A stretch of 35,754 nt of DNA from JBMNOU01 sp050943215. Its GTDB lineage: Bacteria > Bacillota > Clostridia > Christensenellales > SZUA-584. The notes below the pieces were generated by a model that saw nothing but the letters and a program-made list of their open reading frames with translations, was not told the DNA's origin and did no database searches. Positions 1 through 7,953 of this stretch are shown here, one piece after another. Every line of letters starts with the position of its first letter. The stretch's first letter is position 1. The DNA lies in the NCBI GenBank assembly GCA_050943215.1, contig JBMNOU010000014.1, forward strand, positions 1-35,754, given 5' to 3'. The translations under genes and the position numbers were made by a program.

Positions 1-58
1 GGCTGCCCTTCATATACAATACAGGCAATCCGAGAATGACAATAAAAGAAATATCCAT
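1..58 (-). CDS. Start of a hypothetical membrane protein (partial, runs off the left edge)
   Basis: An ATG at 56-58 on the minus strand follows an AAGGGG ribosome binding site at a 6-nt spacing and opens a frame that runs off the window. Only 19 residues are visible. They are hydrophobic after the first few (MDISFIVILGLPVLYMKGS), like a first membrane segment. An in-frame ATG 15 nt upstream is an alternative start but has a weaker binding site. The gene lies downstream of the PstS-like gene but beyond its terminator, so it is probably a separate transcription unit. A phosphate permease would be an expected neighbour, but nothing visible proves it. Confidence 0.4.
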   Translation of the reverse strand, partial: MDISFIVILGLPVLYMKGS

Positions 59-220
59 ACCGCGCCCCTTCATATTTTCCGCTTGTCAATAGTTATCCCC
101 AAAGCACGGTGAGATTATTTATTTTCAGTCAAACAAGTTCTTGCCGGTTCTCGGCACAATCGCAATCCTTTGCCAAACATTTCATACTTAATAACGGCGT
201 TTCGAGGTATTTTATCATAA

Positions 221-247
221 TAAAAAAGCGGCCCTACCTAAGGCCGC
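221..247 (-). terminator. Rho-independent terminator of the PstS-like gene
   Basis: On the minus strand, GCGGCC and GGCCGC form a 6-bp GC stem around an 8-nt loop, followed directly by six T residues. It lies just after the stop codon of the PstS-like gene. Positions 59-220 hold no convincing gene. Confidence 0.8.
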
Positions 248-264
248 CCGTCATATCGCTCTCG

Positions 265-1173
265 TCACGCGCCGGGTACAACATAACCGCTTTGTTTCAT
301 ATATGAGATAGCCGCGTCAGACTTGCAGTAGTCAATAAAAGCTGCGGCTTTGTCCGAAACCTCGCCATTTGTAACAAGGTATAAATTAATGACGTATGGG
401 TATTCTCCGCTGGCTACGGTATCCGCCGAAGGATCGGTTCCGTCAATACTCAGCGGTTTTATGTTATAATTATCAATCGTGCCCAGCGTTGTATATCCGA
501 TTCTCAAAGTTTCGCTTTGCACCCCTGCACCCATTTCATCCGCGGATTTTAAAACGGTTCCAAGATCGCTACCCGTCGTTATCTGCTCTCCTTTTTCGTC
601 TTTGCCTAAAAAGTACGTCTCAAAAAATTTCCTTACTTCGGACGCGATATTACGCGGATATACCCTGATCAGACCGGATTCTCCTCCCACATCCTGCCAG
701 TCCGTTGTTTCACCGGTAAATATCCCCTTGACCTGCTCTTTCGTCAAATTATCGATTGGGCTGTCGTCTGCGACAATGACAACAACGCCGTCCGTGCAAA
801 GCAGCTCAGCCTTCAAACCGGGAAAGATCGCTATCTCCGCTTCTTTTAGTTCTCTTGACGAAAGCGCAATATCCGCATTGCCGCCGGCGCAAGTAGCGAT
901 ACTTTTATTCGAGTTCGTCTGCGTCACACTGATCGCGACACCAGCGTTTTCCGCCATGTACATCTGCGCAAGCTCGTTAACCACCGCAATCGCGGGTTCC
1001 GATCCTTCTATAACAATATCGGCATCCTCTGGTGCCACTTCAACCTTGGGCGTCGCGGAAGGCTTAGGGGACAATGAAGTCTCGGGCGTATCCTGAGTGT
1101 CGTTTCCCCCGCACCCGGCAAATGCCAGAATCAGCGCGAATACGACTGCAATGACCAAACCGATTTTTTTCAT
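265..1173 (-). CDS. PstS-like substrate-binding lipoprotein
   Basis: This 302-residue protein is a predicted lipoprotein: hydrophobic signal peptide, lipobox ending LAFAGC with Cys21, then a Thr/Pro/Ser-rich linker. The rest looks like the periplasmic binding protein fold of the PstS family ('PBP superfamily'), with a GSEPA loop early, GNADIALSSREL, and a GIFTGETTDW segment typical of phosphate-binding proteins. PstS captures phosphate for the PstCAB importer at the cell surface. The usual phosphate loops (GSTSV and GGSG) read GSEPA and TNSN here, so the ligand is uncertain. The start is supported by GGAGGA just upstream. The gene has its own extended -10 promoter and a terminator, and no pstC/A/B genes are seen in the window. 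The family call is good; the substrate is inferred. Confidence 0.75.
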   Translation of the reverse strand: MKKIGLVIAVVFALILAFAGCGGNDTQDTPETSLSPKPSATPKVEVAPEDADIVIEGSEPAIAVVNELAQMYMAENAGVAISVTQTNSNKSIATCAGGNADIALSSRELKEAEIAIFPGLKAELLCTDGVVVIVADDSPIDNLTKEQVKGIFTGETTDWQDVGGESGLIRVYPRNIASEVRKFFETYFLGKDEKGEQITTGSDLGTVLKSADEMGAGVQSETLRIGYTTLGTIDNYNIKPLSIDGTDPSADTVASGEYPYVINLYLVTNGEVSDKAAAFIDYCKSDAAISYMKQSGYVVPGA

Positions 1174-1210
1174 CTGTTTCCTCCTTCAATGATTTTGCAA
1201 TCAGTAATAC

Positions 1211-1219
1211 ATTATAGCA
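1211..1219 (-). promoter_or_regulatory. Extended -10 promoter for the PstS-like gene
   Basis: The minus strand reads TGC-TATAAT, an extended -10 element, about 40 nt upstream of the start codon. No good -35 is present, which is common for extended -10 promoters. No Pho box was recognised. Confidence 0.55.
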
Positions 1220-1331
1220 CAGTTTTTTTAATAAATTATAAACAATTTTGCCGGCGTTTAAAAAAAGCCGCTACGCCTTAAAGCAGAGATTGACAGTAAA
1301 GTACGACCCTATAACCCTAAGTCACCTAAAC

Positions 1332-1367
1332 AAAAAAGCAGGGATTGCAATATCACCTGCTTTTTTT
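1332..1367 (-). terminator. Terminator after glyA
   Basis: GCAGG and CCTGC pair around a 13-nt loop, with a T-run on either side, so the hairpin could work in both directions. It lies 18 nt past the glyA stop codon and closes the plsX-acpP-rnc-glyA block. Confidence 0.75.
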
Positions 1368-1384
1368 ATTCTTTGTGGCCTGCG

Positions 1385-2623
1385 CTAGCGGTATAGCGGC
1401 TTTCTAGCACATAGTTCCAACACCTTTTGCCTGACTGACGGCACTGCATCCTCACCGCCCGCAATTATGTCAGAAATAAACCCGCCTATGTCCTTCATGT
1501 CCGTTTCGTCCATGCCTCGCGTGGTAACAGCCGGCGTACCGATACGGATGCCGCTTGTGATGAACGGGCTGCGGGTATCAAACGGTATCGCGTTCTTGTT
1601 GACGGTGATGTTCGCCCGGCCCAGCATCGCCTCAAGGTCTTTCCCGGTGATGCCGGCGGCAGTAAGGTCAACAAGCATCAGATGGTTATCCGTTCCGCCC
1701 GAAACAACGCGTACACCGTTGTCCATTAGGCTTTTAGCCAGCGCCGCCGCATTGGCAACGGTCCGTTTCTGGTATCCCGCAAATGTATCTTGCATCGCTT
1801 CTTTAAAACAAACCGCCTTGGCCGCGATCACGTGCATTAGCGGACCACCCTGCGTTCCTGGAAAAATTGCTTTGTCAATCGCTTTGGCATACTGCTCTTT
1901 GCAAAGTATCATGCCTCCCCTTGGGCCTCGCAGCGTCTTGTGAGTCGTTGTAGTCACAAAATCTGCCCATGGTATTGGGCTTTCGTGCAGCCCGGCGGCA
2001 ATTATTCCCGCGATATGCGCCATATCCACCATCAGCATTGCACCGCATTCATCAGCGATTTCTCTAAGCTCTTTAAAATTGATCTTTCTAGGATATGCGC
2101 TTGCGCCCGCGACGATCAGCTTAGGACGCGTCTTCGCAGCCAGAGCGCGCACCGCCTCATAATCAATCTGCTCGGTTTCCTGACTGACGCCGTAAGGCAC
2201 AAAATTATAATACTTGCCCGAGATATTGACGGGGCTGCCGTGAGACAGATGCCCGCCGTGCGCAAGGCTCATGCCAAGGACTGTATCTCCAGGCTCCAGC
2301 ACCGCGAAATAGACAGCCGAATTGGCCTGCGCTCCCGAATGCGGCTGGACATTCGCATGATCCGCCCCAAAAAGCGCCTTTGCACGTGCAATCGCCAGCG
2401 ACTCCACCACATCGACGTATTCACATCCGCCGTAATACCGTTTTCCCGGATATCCTTCTGCATACTTGTTAGTCAGGTGCGATCCCATCGCGCTTAAAAC
2501 CGCTTCTGAAACAAAATTCTCCGAAGCGATAAGCTCAAGGTTGTTCTGCTGACGGCTAAGCTCATCCGCCATTGCGTCGTAAACCTCTTGGTCAACGTCC
2601 CTGACTCTTGAAAAATCCAACAT
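1385..2623 (-). CDS. glyA: Serine hydroxymethyltransferase
   Basis: GlyA is the cytosolic PLP enzyme that interconverts serine plus tetrahydrofolate with glycine plus 5,10-methylene-tetrahydrofolate, the main source of one-carbon units. The 412-residue length is normal. Visible hallmarks are LIASENF near residue 31, YYGGCEYVD near 63, HSGAQANSAVY near 95, the cofactor aspartate and histidine in VDMAHIAG (Asp200, His203), and the PLP lysine in TTTTHKTLRGPRGG (Lys229). An AAGGGG site lies upstream of the ATG. The gene starts 11 nt after the rnc stop and is followed by a terminator, so it is the last gene of the plsX-acpP-rnc-glyA unit. Nothing is unusual about the protein itself. Confidence 0.97.
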   Translation of the reverse strand: MLDFSRVRDVDQEVYDAMADELSRQQNNLELIASENFVSEAVLSAMGSHLTNKYAEGYPGKRYYGGCEYVDVVESLAIARAKALFGADHANVQPHSGAQANSAVYFAVLEPGDTVLGMSLAHGGHLSHGSPVNISGKYYNFVPYGVSQETEQIDYEAVRALAAKTRPKLIVAGASAYPRKINFKELREIADECGAMLMVDMAHIAGIIAAGLHESPIPWADFVTTTTHKTLRGPRGGMILCKEQYAKAIDKAIFPGTQGGPLMHVIAAKAVCFKEAMQDTFAGYQKRTVANAAALAKSLMDNGVRVVSGGTDNHLMLVDLTAAGITGKDLEAMLGRANITVNKNAIPFDTRSPFITSGIRIGTPAVTTRGMDETDMKDIGGFISDIIAGGEDAVPSVRQKVLELCARKPLYR

Positions 2624-2634
2624 TTTTTGTCCCC

Positions 2635-3312
2635 TTATTCTAAAACATTTAAAAAGGCATGCTTAGCTGCCCTTTGCTCTGCGATCTTTTTTGACCTGCC
2701 TTTTCCCTGCGCCATCTCAAGGCCGTTTACAGTGAGCTTTACATAAAAAACCTTTTCATGCGGCGGCCCCTCTTCTTTATATACGGAATATCTAATATCG
2801 CTGATGCCCTTCTTATGAAAGCGTTCCTGAAGCCTTGTCTTATAATCGAGAAACCCGCCTCCTGAGAGCACCGTGTCGATGCTGTCGGCAAGCAGCGTGT
2901 GCACCACTTCTTTTGCCTTGCTAAAGCCGCCGTCGATATATACGGCGCCGATCAGCGCCTCGACGATATCCGCGAGGATAGACGGCTTTTCCGCACCTCC
3001 CGTATTGCGTTCGCCCCGGCCGAGGATCACATATCCGCTGAGATTAAGCTCTCTGGCTGCCTGCACAAGCGTGCTTTCGTTGACAAGAGCCGCCCGGCTT
3101 TTTGTCAGAACCCCTTCGGCACAATCCGGTTTTTTGAAAAACATCAGCTCACTGATGACAAGCCCTAACACTGCGTCACCCAAAAACTCAAGGCGTTCAT
3201 AGCTTTCACCCATATCCGCCGATGCGTGGATAAACGCTTTTTTTAGTAACGTTTCATCAGAGAAAGTATACCCTATATCTTTTTGCAGTCTGGAAAAATC
3301 TATTTTGGTCAT
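2635..3312 (-). CDS. rnc: Ribonuclease III
   Basis: RNase III cleaves double-stranded RNA and matures rRNA precursors in the cytoplasm. The 225-residue protein has the full family layout. An N-terminal endonuclease domain carries the signature ERLEFLGDAVLG (Glu42 and Asp46 metal ligands) and the second acidic pair in DIVEALIGAVYIDGG (Asp115, Glu118). A C-terminal dsRNA-binding domain begins near residue 155 and ends with the basic GKGRSKKIAEQRAAKHA helix. No strong ribosome binding site is visible before the ATG, unlike its neighbours, so translation may be modest. The acpP-rnc order is conserved in Bacillota. Confidence 0.97.
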   Translation of the reverse strand: MTKIDFSRLQKDIGYTFSDETLLKKAFIHASADMGESYERLEFLGDAVLGLVISELMFFKKPDCAEGVLTKSRAALVNESTLVQAARELNLSGYVILGRGERNTGGAEKPSILADIVEALIGAVYIDGGFSKAKEVVHTLLADSIDTVLSGGGFLDYKTRLQERFHKKGISDIRYSVYKEEGPPHEKVFYVKLTVNGLEMAQGKGRSKKIAEQRAAKHAFLNVLE

Positions 3313-3370
3313 GCAATATTATCAAAACGAAAAATTTACCCGGCTTATTTGACCCGGCAAACAAACCCTG

Positions 3371-3607
3371 CTAGAATCCTCCTACATTTTTTTCGATATA
3401 TGTCACTACATCTTTGACCGTGACCACTTTTGGAAGTTCCTCATCCGGGATATCAAGATCGAATTCCTGCTCTAAATCCATGATAAGCTCCACAATCGCC
3501 AAAGAATCTGCTTTTAAATCTTCTATTAGGTCAGACTCCATAGTTATATTCTCTTCGTCAATCTCCAGCTGATCAGATAAAATCTTTCTAACTTTTTCAA
3601 ATACCAT
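3371..3607 (-). CDS. acpP: Acyl carrier protein
   Basis: ACP carries growing acyl chains on a phosphopantetheine arm during fatty acid synthesis. The protein has 78 residues and the usual acidic four-helix composition. The modified serine is Ser35 in KADSLAIVELIM. The residue after DSL is Ala, where most ACPs have Asp or Glu, a small departure next to the prosthetic group. AGGAGG stands 6 nt before the ATG. The gene lies between plsX and rnc, matching its role with PlsX, which uses acyl-ACP as substrate. Confidence 0.96.
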   Translation of the reverse strand: MVFEKVRKILSDQLEIDEENITMESDLIEDLKADSLAIVELIMDLEQEFDLDIPDEELPKVVTVKDVVTYIEKNVGGF

Positions 3608-3628
3608 CGTAAGCCTCCTGTCGATTAA

Positions 3629-4633
3629 TTAATCATCAAGTGTTATCTTCGCAATTTCTTCCTTTATCACATTAACGACATCGCCGTCGATAAGCCCGGC
3701 CGCCTGCCGTAACGTACTTTTTATTGCCTTTGCGTTAGAAGAACCGTGTGCCTTGACCACACCGCCATTTACGCCAAGCAGCAGAGCGCCGCCATATTCG
3801 GTATAGTCCATGCTCTTTTTTAAGTTTTTAAACGCGGGCATCGCTAGAGCCGCACCGATCTTTGTGCGCATAGAGCTATTTAGCTCATTTTTGAGCATTC
3901 CCATCAGCACGCCCGCAACGCCTTCCATAAACTTTAAAACCACATTGCCTGTGAAACCATCGCAAACAATCACGTCATAGTCGCCCGAGACAAGGTCGCG
4001 CCCTTCCGCGTTGCCTACAAAATTCACGGGCATCTGCCTAATTAGCTTAAAAGCCTCTTTTGTCAATTCGTTTCCTTTTTCCTCTTCGGCACCATTGCTA
4101 ACAAGCCCTACACGAGGAGACTTAACGCCCTCTACCTTTTGCATGTATATGCTGCCCATCAACGCAAACTGCGCTAGATATGACGGACGGCATTCGGCGT
4201 TTGCACCGCAGTCAATCAGCAGCGCGCGGCCTTTTGCGGTTGGCAACAAAGGAGCCAGTGCAGGGCGTTTTACACCCTTAGGCCGGCGAACGATCAGCGT
4301 CGCGCCGGCGATTGCAGCACCCGTGCTTCCCGCTGTGACAAAAACGTTTCCCTCACCCTCACGCAAAAGCCGCAGTCCCTTCACAAGAGACGAATCGGTT
4401 TTTGTACGGATCGCGGCAACAGGCGGTTCAGCCATATCTATAACTTCTGCCGCGGCGACAATATTTATACGCTGCTTGTCATAATTGTATTTTTGAAGCT
4501 CGTTGGAAATTACATCCTTTTTGCCAGTCAGAGTGATTTCCAAAAAAGGCATCTCTTCGAGCGCCAGGACGCATCCTTCAACGATCGCATGCGGTGCGTT
4601 ATCGCCGCCCATAGCATCTACAATGACTCTCAA
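3629..4633 (-). CDS. plsX: Phosphate acyltransferase PlsX
   Basis: PlsX converts acyl-ACP and phosphate to acyl-phosphate, feeding PlsY in membrane phospholipid synthesis. The family signature VDAMGGDNAP is at the N terminus, followed by the Rossmann-like PTA domain and motifs such as VTAGSTGA, DCGAN and CDGFTGNVVLK. I place the start at TTG (4631-4633), giving 334 residues. GGGGTGA lies 4 nt before it and the product then begins like other PlsX proteins. An ATG 15 nt upstream (4648) would add five residues but has no binding site. In most Bacillota plsX follows rpmF (directly or after fapR). Here it is separated from rpmF by the integrated element and has its own promoter. Confidence 0.95.
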   Translation of the reverse strand: MRVIVDAMGGDNAPHAIVEGCVLALEEMPFLEITLTGKKDVISNELQKYNYDKQRINIVAAAEVIDMAEPPVAAIRTKTDSSLVKGLRLLREGEGNVFVTAGSTGAAIAGATLIVRRPKGVKRPALAPLLPTAKGRALLIDCGANAECRPSYLAQFALMGSIYMQKVEGVKSPRVGLVSNGAEEEKGNELTKEAFKLIRQMPVNFVGNAEGRDLVSGDYDVIVCDGFTGNVVLKFMEGVAGVLMGMLKNELNSSMRTKIGAALAMPAFKNLKKSMDYTEYGGALLLGVNGGVVKAHGSSNAKAIKSTLRQAAGLIDGDVVNVIKEEIAKITLDD

Positions 4634-4663
4634 AATGTCACCCCGCATTTAATATATATGGGT

Positions 4664-4692
4664 AGTATATAAAAAATACAAATTCTTTGCAA
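4664..4692 (-). promoter_or_regulatory. SigmaA-type promoter of plsX-acpP-rnc-glyA
   Basis: TTGCAA (4687-4692) and TATACT (4664-4669) are separated by exactly 17 nt on the minus strand, about 30 nt before the plsX start. The surrounding DNA is very AT-rich. An 11-bp inverted repeat (4642-4652 and 4743-4753) flanks it. This promoter would keep the downstream genes expressed although the insertion cuts them off from the yceD-rpmF promoter. Confidence 0.7.
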
Positions 4693-4813
4693 CATTAATT
4701 ATAATTTAATAATATTTGATTGTTTTTATAGCTAAAGTTATCTTAAATGCGGGCAGCGAGACTTCTTAGCCCTTCATATCTTAAACGAAAAACCATTACC
4801 TAGCAGGTCTTTC

Positions 4814-4833
4814 GATAAAACAAAAAGGGCACC
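4814..4833. repeat. Candidate left terminal inverted repeat
   Basis: GATAAAACAAAAAGGGCACC is, in reverse complement, similar to the sequence at 19064-19082 next to rpmF: 12 of the first 16 positions match, then a 1-nt offset. Serine-recombinase transposons of this kind have short imperfect terminal repeats. Part of the match is a T-run, so chance similarity is possible. Confidence 0.35.
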
Positions 4834-4866
4834 TTGGGGCACCCTCCGTAAGGAAGGTGCCCCAAG
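4822..4866 (-). terminator. Terminator after the recombinase, with two competing stems
   Basis: On the minus strand the right arm (ggtgccc, 4856-4862) can pair with either of two copies of gggcacc (4837-4843 or 4827-4833). The inner pairing extends to an 11-bp perfect stem. The outer pairing ends immediately before a T5 run (4822-4826). It lies downstream of the recombinase coding region. Confidence 0.6.
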
Positions 4867-4921
4867 TGCGCTTTGTATCTAAAGTAAAATAGTATTCTTC
4901 ATGTTGGCGTAACCCTCTCGG

Positions 4922-5290
4922 TTATGCCGTTTTTCTTGCTTTGCGGGTCATGTGCTCGTTGAAGTATCGCTCCATCTCCTCGGGAGACGGTTCCCGTATG
5001 ACGCCCACTCCGTTGTAGTAGATGTCGATTGTCTGGTATCGCTTCCCGTCCCTGTAACCGGGCTTAGATACCACGATCTTCTCGATGAACTCATGCACGA
5101 GTTCCGGTGTCAGCTCGGTCATGCGGGTGACGCGCCGAACCTTCTCGATGAACCGCTGCAAGTCTTCTTCCTCAGCGGCGGAGATGTTGACCTCGTTCTC
5201 CATTTCGGGAACTTGCGCTTTCAGACTGCGCTGTTCGCTTTCCAGCGATAGGGAGAGCGTAGCGTACCGTTCCTCCGAGATGTTACCCAA
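4922..5290 (-). pseudogene. Severed C-terminal part of the serine recombinase (DUF4368-type)
   Basis: This 122-residue frame is in the same reading frame as the recombinase at 5303-6589 and is separated from it only by a TAA codon and a few codons (EDSAL). It matches what normally follows in TnpX-type recombinases: a coiled-coil end, then a C-terminal domain with LTPELVHEFIEKIVV and a basic tail. The family usually has Tyr before the Glu-Asp at the break point, so a TAC/TAT to TAA change is the likely lesion. A TTG at 5288-5290 could restart translation, but no clear binding site is seen. Joined, the two parts would make about 555 residues, the usual size for this family. Confidence 0.75.
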
Positions 5291-5302
5291 GGCTGAATCC
5301 TC

Positions 5303-6589
5303 TTAGAACTTCTGGATAATGCCGTCAAGCTCATGGATGCGCCGCCTTGCCTTCTCCAGTTCCCGCCGCTTCTCAGTTAGCTCTTTCCTGCGGGCTTCGC
5401 CGCTCTGTGCGCGCTGCCTTTGTGCAAATTGCTTCTCACAGCATTGCACATACCACAGCACCCGCTGTAGGCTTTCGAGAACAAGCTGTTTGACCACCTT
5501 TTCCCGAATGTAGTGTGCCGAGCATACGTCGCTGTTCTTGCGGTAGGAGGAGCAGAAGAAATATGCCTGATCCCGCTTGTAGTTGTTGGTGACGGAGTAG
5601 TACAGCTTCTCGCCGCAGTCCGCGCAGTAGAGCAGTCCCGAGAACATACTCAATATACCTGTTCTCGTCGGCCTCCTGCGCTCTTTTCGCAGCTTCTGCA
5701 CCAGTTCAAAGGTCTCTCTGCCCACAATGGCGGGATGCGTATCGGGGAACACCGACCATTTCTCCTGCGGATTGTCTATCCGCTTCTTCTGCTTGAAGGA
5801 TTTGGTCGATGAGCGGAAGTTCACCGTATCACCGGCATACTCCTGCTTGTCCAGTATCTCCGCTACGGTAGCCGCGCACCAGTTGAACGGTACTTTCGGT
5901 AAGTTCCCGCATTTGCGCCCCTTACTGTTCCAGTATTCAGTGGGCGTGGGGATCTTCTCCGCTTTGAACTGCTTTGCGATCTGCGTCGGGCCGAAGCCCT
6001 TCACGCACATGGCGTATATCCGTCTGACCACCTTTGCCGCTTCTTCATCGACGCCCCAATGCTCTTTGTTTTCCGCGTCCTTTTCGTAACCGAAGGGCGG
6101 ATTGGTCGTCAGCGGCTGTCCTGAATTGCCCTTGCTCTGCATGACCCTTCTGACTTTTTCGCTGGTGTTCTTGGCGTGCCATTCGTTGAACAAGTCCTGC
6201 ATGGGCACGATATCGCTCACGCCCTTTGCGGTGTCGATGTTGTCCATAATGGCGATGTAGCGAATACCCAGCTTGTCGAAGTCCTCTTCCAGAAGCTGTC
6301 CCACCACAAGGCGGTTTCTGCCCAGCCTCGAATGATCCTTTACCACAAGGTTTGCGATCATTCCCTGCTGTGCAAGCTCCATGATCTCCATAAAGGCGGG
6401 GCGGGTGAAGGTCACGCCGCTGTAGCCGTCGTCGAAGAAGAAGCGAGGATTCGTTAAATGGTTGTCCCTTGCGTATTGCTCAAGGATCGCGCGCTGGTTC
6501 TGTATGCTTCCGGAGACGCCCTCGCGTTCATCGTCTCTTGAAAGCCTTGCATACAGGGCTGTAATCCTGTTATCCGACTGTTGTTTCAA
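5303..6589 (-). CDS. Large serine recombinase (TnpX-like), truncated by an in-frame stop
   Basis: The protein would excise and integrate the element. It starts at TTG with AAAGGAG 6 nt upstream. The N-terminal resolvase domain (about 8-150) has the catalytic serine in YARLSRDDE (Ser17) and the arginines of DHSRLGRNR (Arg88, Arg91). A recombinase DNA-binding domain follows (about 165-300), then a zinc ribbon with Cys322, Cys325, Cys346 and Cys356, then the start of a coiled coil (about 370-428). The frame ends at TAA directly before the missing C-terminal domain, which is still encoded downstream in frame. The catalytic core is intact, but loss of the C-terminal part probably stops productive integration. 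Readthrough or a two-part protein cannot be excluded. Confidence 0.85.
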   Translation of the reverse strand: MKQQSDNRITALYARLSRDDEREGVSGSIQNQRAILEQYARDNHLTNPRFFFDDGYSGVTFTRPAFMEIMELAQQGMIANLVVKDHSRLGRNRLVVGQLLEEDFDKLGIRYIAIMDNIDTAKGVSDIVPMQDLFNEWHAKNTSEKVRRVMQSKGNSGQPLTTNPPFGYEKDAENKEHWGVDEEAAKVVRRIYAMCVKGFGPTQIAKQFKAEKIPTPTEYWNSKGRKCGNLPKVPFNWCAATVAEILDKQEYAGDTVNFRSSTKSFKQKKRIDNPQEKWSVFPDTHPAIVGRETFELVQKLRKERRRPTRTGILSMFSGLLYCADCGEKLYYSVTNNYKRDQAYFFCSSYRKNSDVCSAHYIREKVVKQLVLESLQRVLWYVQCCEKQFAQRQRAQSGEARRKELTEKRRELEKARRRIHELDGIIQKF

Positions 6590-6672
6590 AATGTACTCCT
6601 TTCTTTCAGCCGGATATGATATGAATTGCAGGCAAGCTCATCATACCATACCCCACCGAAGCGTTCAACGGT

Positions 6673-6903
6673 TTACCCGTCCTGTTTCAGCAGCCGATCT
6701 ACCTTTTCCCGTATGGTTTCTCTGGCACCGGCGTCAAAGTGCGTATTGACCGCATACACCGTACCGTTTATCTCTTTGCCGAAGCTCAGGGGATACGGGT
6801 AGCGGATCTTGTCGAACCACGCGATGCGTTTTCCGCTGTCCATAGCGCCAAGCAAGCCTGTAATATCGTCAAGCAAACCGTATATCTCATCCCGTTCTTT
6901 CAT
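6673..6903 (-). CDS. TnpW-like small transposon protein
   Basis: This 76-residue protein lies between the relaxase and the recombinase. Its ATG overlaps the relaxase stop (ATGA), so the two are translationally coupled. The C-terminal half, with INGTVYAVNTHFDAGARET and a basic helix VDRLLKQDG, resembles the short TnpW family found in Clostridia beside TnpX recombinases (an 'i-GNTTY-V-HF' strand then a helix). The N-terminal 40 residues are an extra segment I do not recognise. The function of TnpW is unknown. The family call is based on remembered similarity only. Confidence 0.55.
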   Translation of the reverse strand: MKERDEIYGLLDDITGLLGAMDSGKRIAWFDKIRYPYPLSFGKEINGTVYAVNTHFDAGARETIREKVDRLLKQDG

Positions 6904-7934
6904 CGTTCGTAAGTCCTCTCTTTCTGTTTTTCTCGGATGGTCAGTTCATGCTGCCGTTCCGCTTCGATCAGTTCTTTTACCCTCGGAATGGCGGCGAAGG
7001 TCTGCTGCGCGATTCTTAGTTCTTCCCGCAGCGGCTTTATGCGCGCGGAAAGCTCGCGGCGCAGCGCCTTGTTGTGTTCTAAATCCTCATCGTCCTTGGG
7101 GCGGCGGATCATATTGCTGATGTGGTTTCGTTCTTTTTCTAAGACCTGTATCTGCACTTCCGTTTTGTCCATGAACAAAACAAGCTCCTCCGCCGTTTGA
7201 ATATCATTCCGGAAGAGGAACCGTTGCTGTTTATCCCATTGTTCGAGTCGCCGTACCTCTGCACGAATCTCAGGCGTTAGCGGCATGGGCGATTGCAGCG
7301 GCGCGTCCTCAATGCCGAGTATCAGCTTCAATAATTCCGTGAGCAGATAGAACAGCGCGGAGATGTCGTCCATGCGCTGCACCTTTTGCAGTTCGTATTC
7401 CATAGTAAAAAGCGGCATGCTCTTTTGCCGGGAAATACGCGCACCATACTGTGCGGGCTCATAATCGTTATCCATAAGCCTTTCCCGTATGGCTTGCGGT
7501 GTATACCGGCTGCCGAGAGAATCAAGGCGTATCGCGCGTTGCCATCCGGGTGCTATCACGGCGGGATGTTTGTGGTGCTCATCCCGCGTGTGGCGATAAC
7601 CGAGTGATTTCAAATTGTACTCAAAGGCTGTATAGTGATTTGACATTTTAAGCGCACGGTCTATATCCTGCCTCAGCATATCCCGATGGGTGAGTTTGCC
7701 GCTTTTATGGATCCAGTACGCGGTGCGCTCTGTCCTGTAAAATGGCGCGTCCTTCAACACGGACTTGTCATACTCAAGGCAAACGGCGTCCGAAATGTCC
7801 CGCAGCCTGTGATGGTCGGAGATATGGTTTTCGAACTTTCTGCCGGTCTTAAAGGATACGGAATTGACGATAAAATGATTGTGCAGATTGTCCGTATTGA
7901 GATGGGTGGTTACGACGATTTCGTATTCGTCGCC
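6900..7934 (-). pseudogene. Relaxase, central and C-terminal fragment
   Basis: This frame is open from just after a TAG (7935-7937) to 6900. It begins with the relaxase metal-binding histidine cluster THLNTDNLHNHFIVNS and continues into the family's linker and a long charged helical C terminus. A possible restart is TTG at 7758-7760, which would omit the histidine cluster. Upstream, the N-terminal part lies in another frame: removing one T at 7956 rejoins the frames to a 457-codon gene, still with the TAG (probably from TGG or TAT in an RRM-W/Y-GD motif). Relaxases nick oriT and pilot the strand during transfer. With two lesions the gene is almost certainly dead. Confidence 0.85.
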
Positions 7935-7953
7935 CTACATACGCCGCGCTGTC

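Noticed and set aside
109..1096. Plus-strand frames at 109-306, 396-668 and 479-1096
   Set aside because: They lie over or next to the PstS-like gene, lack binding sites and have shadow-like composition.
4654..4700. FapR operator in the plsX promoter
   Set aside because: I looked for the TTAGTACCTNNTACTAA-type palindrome and found no convincing match.
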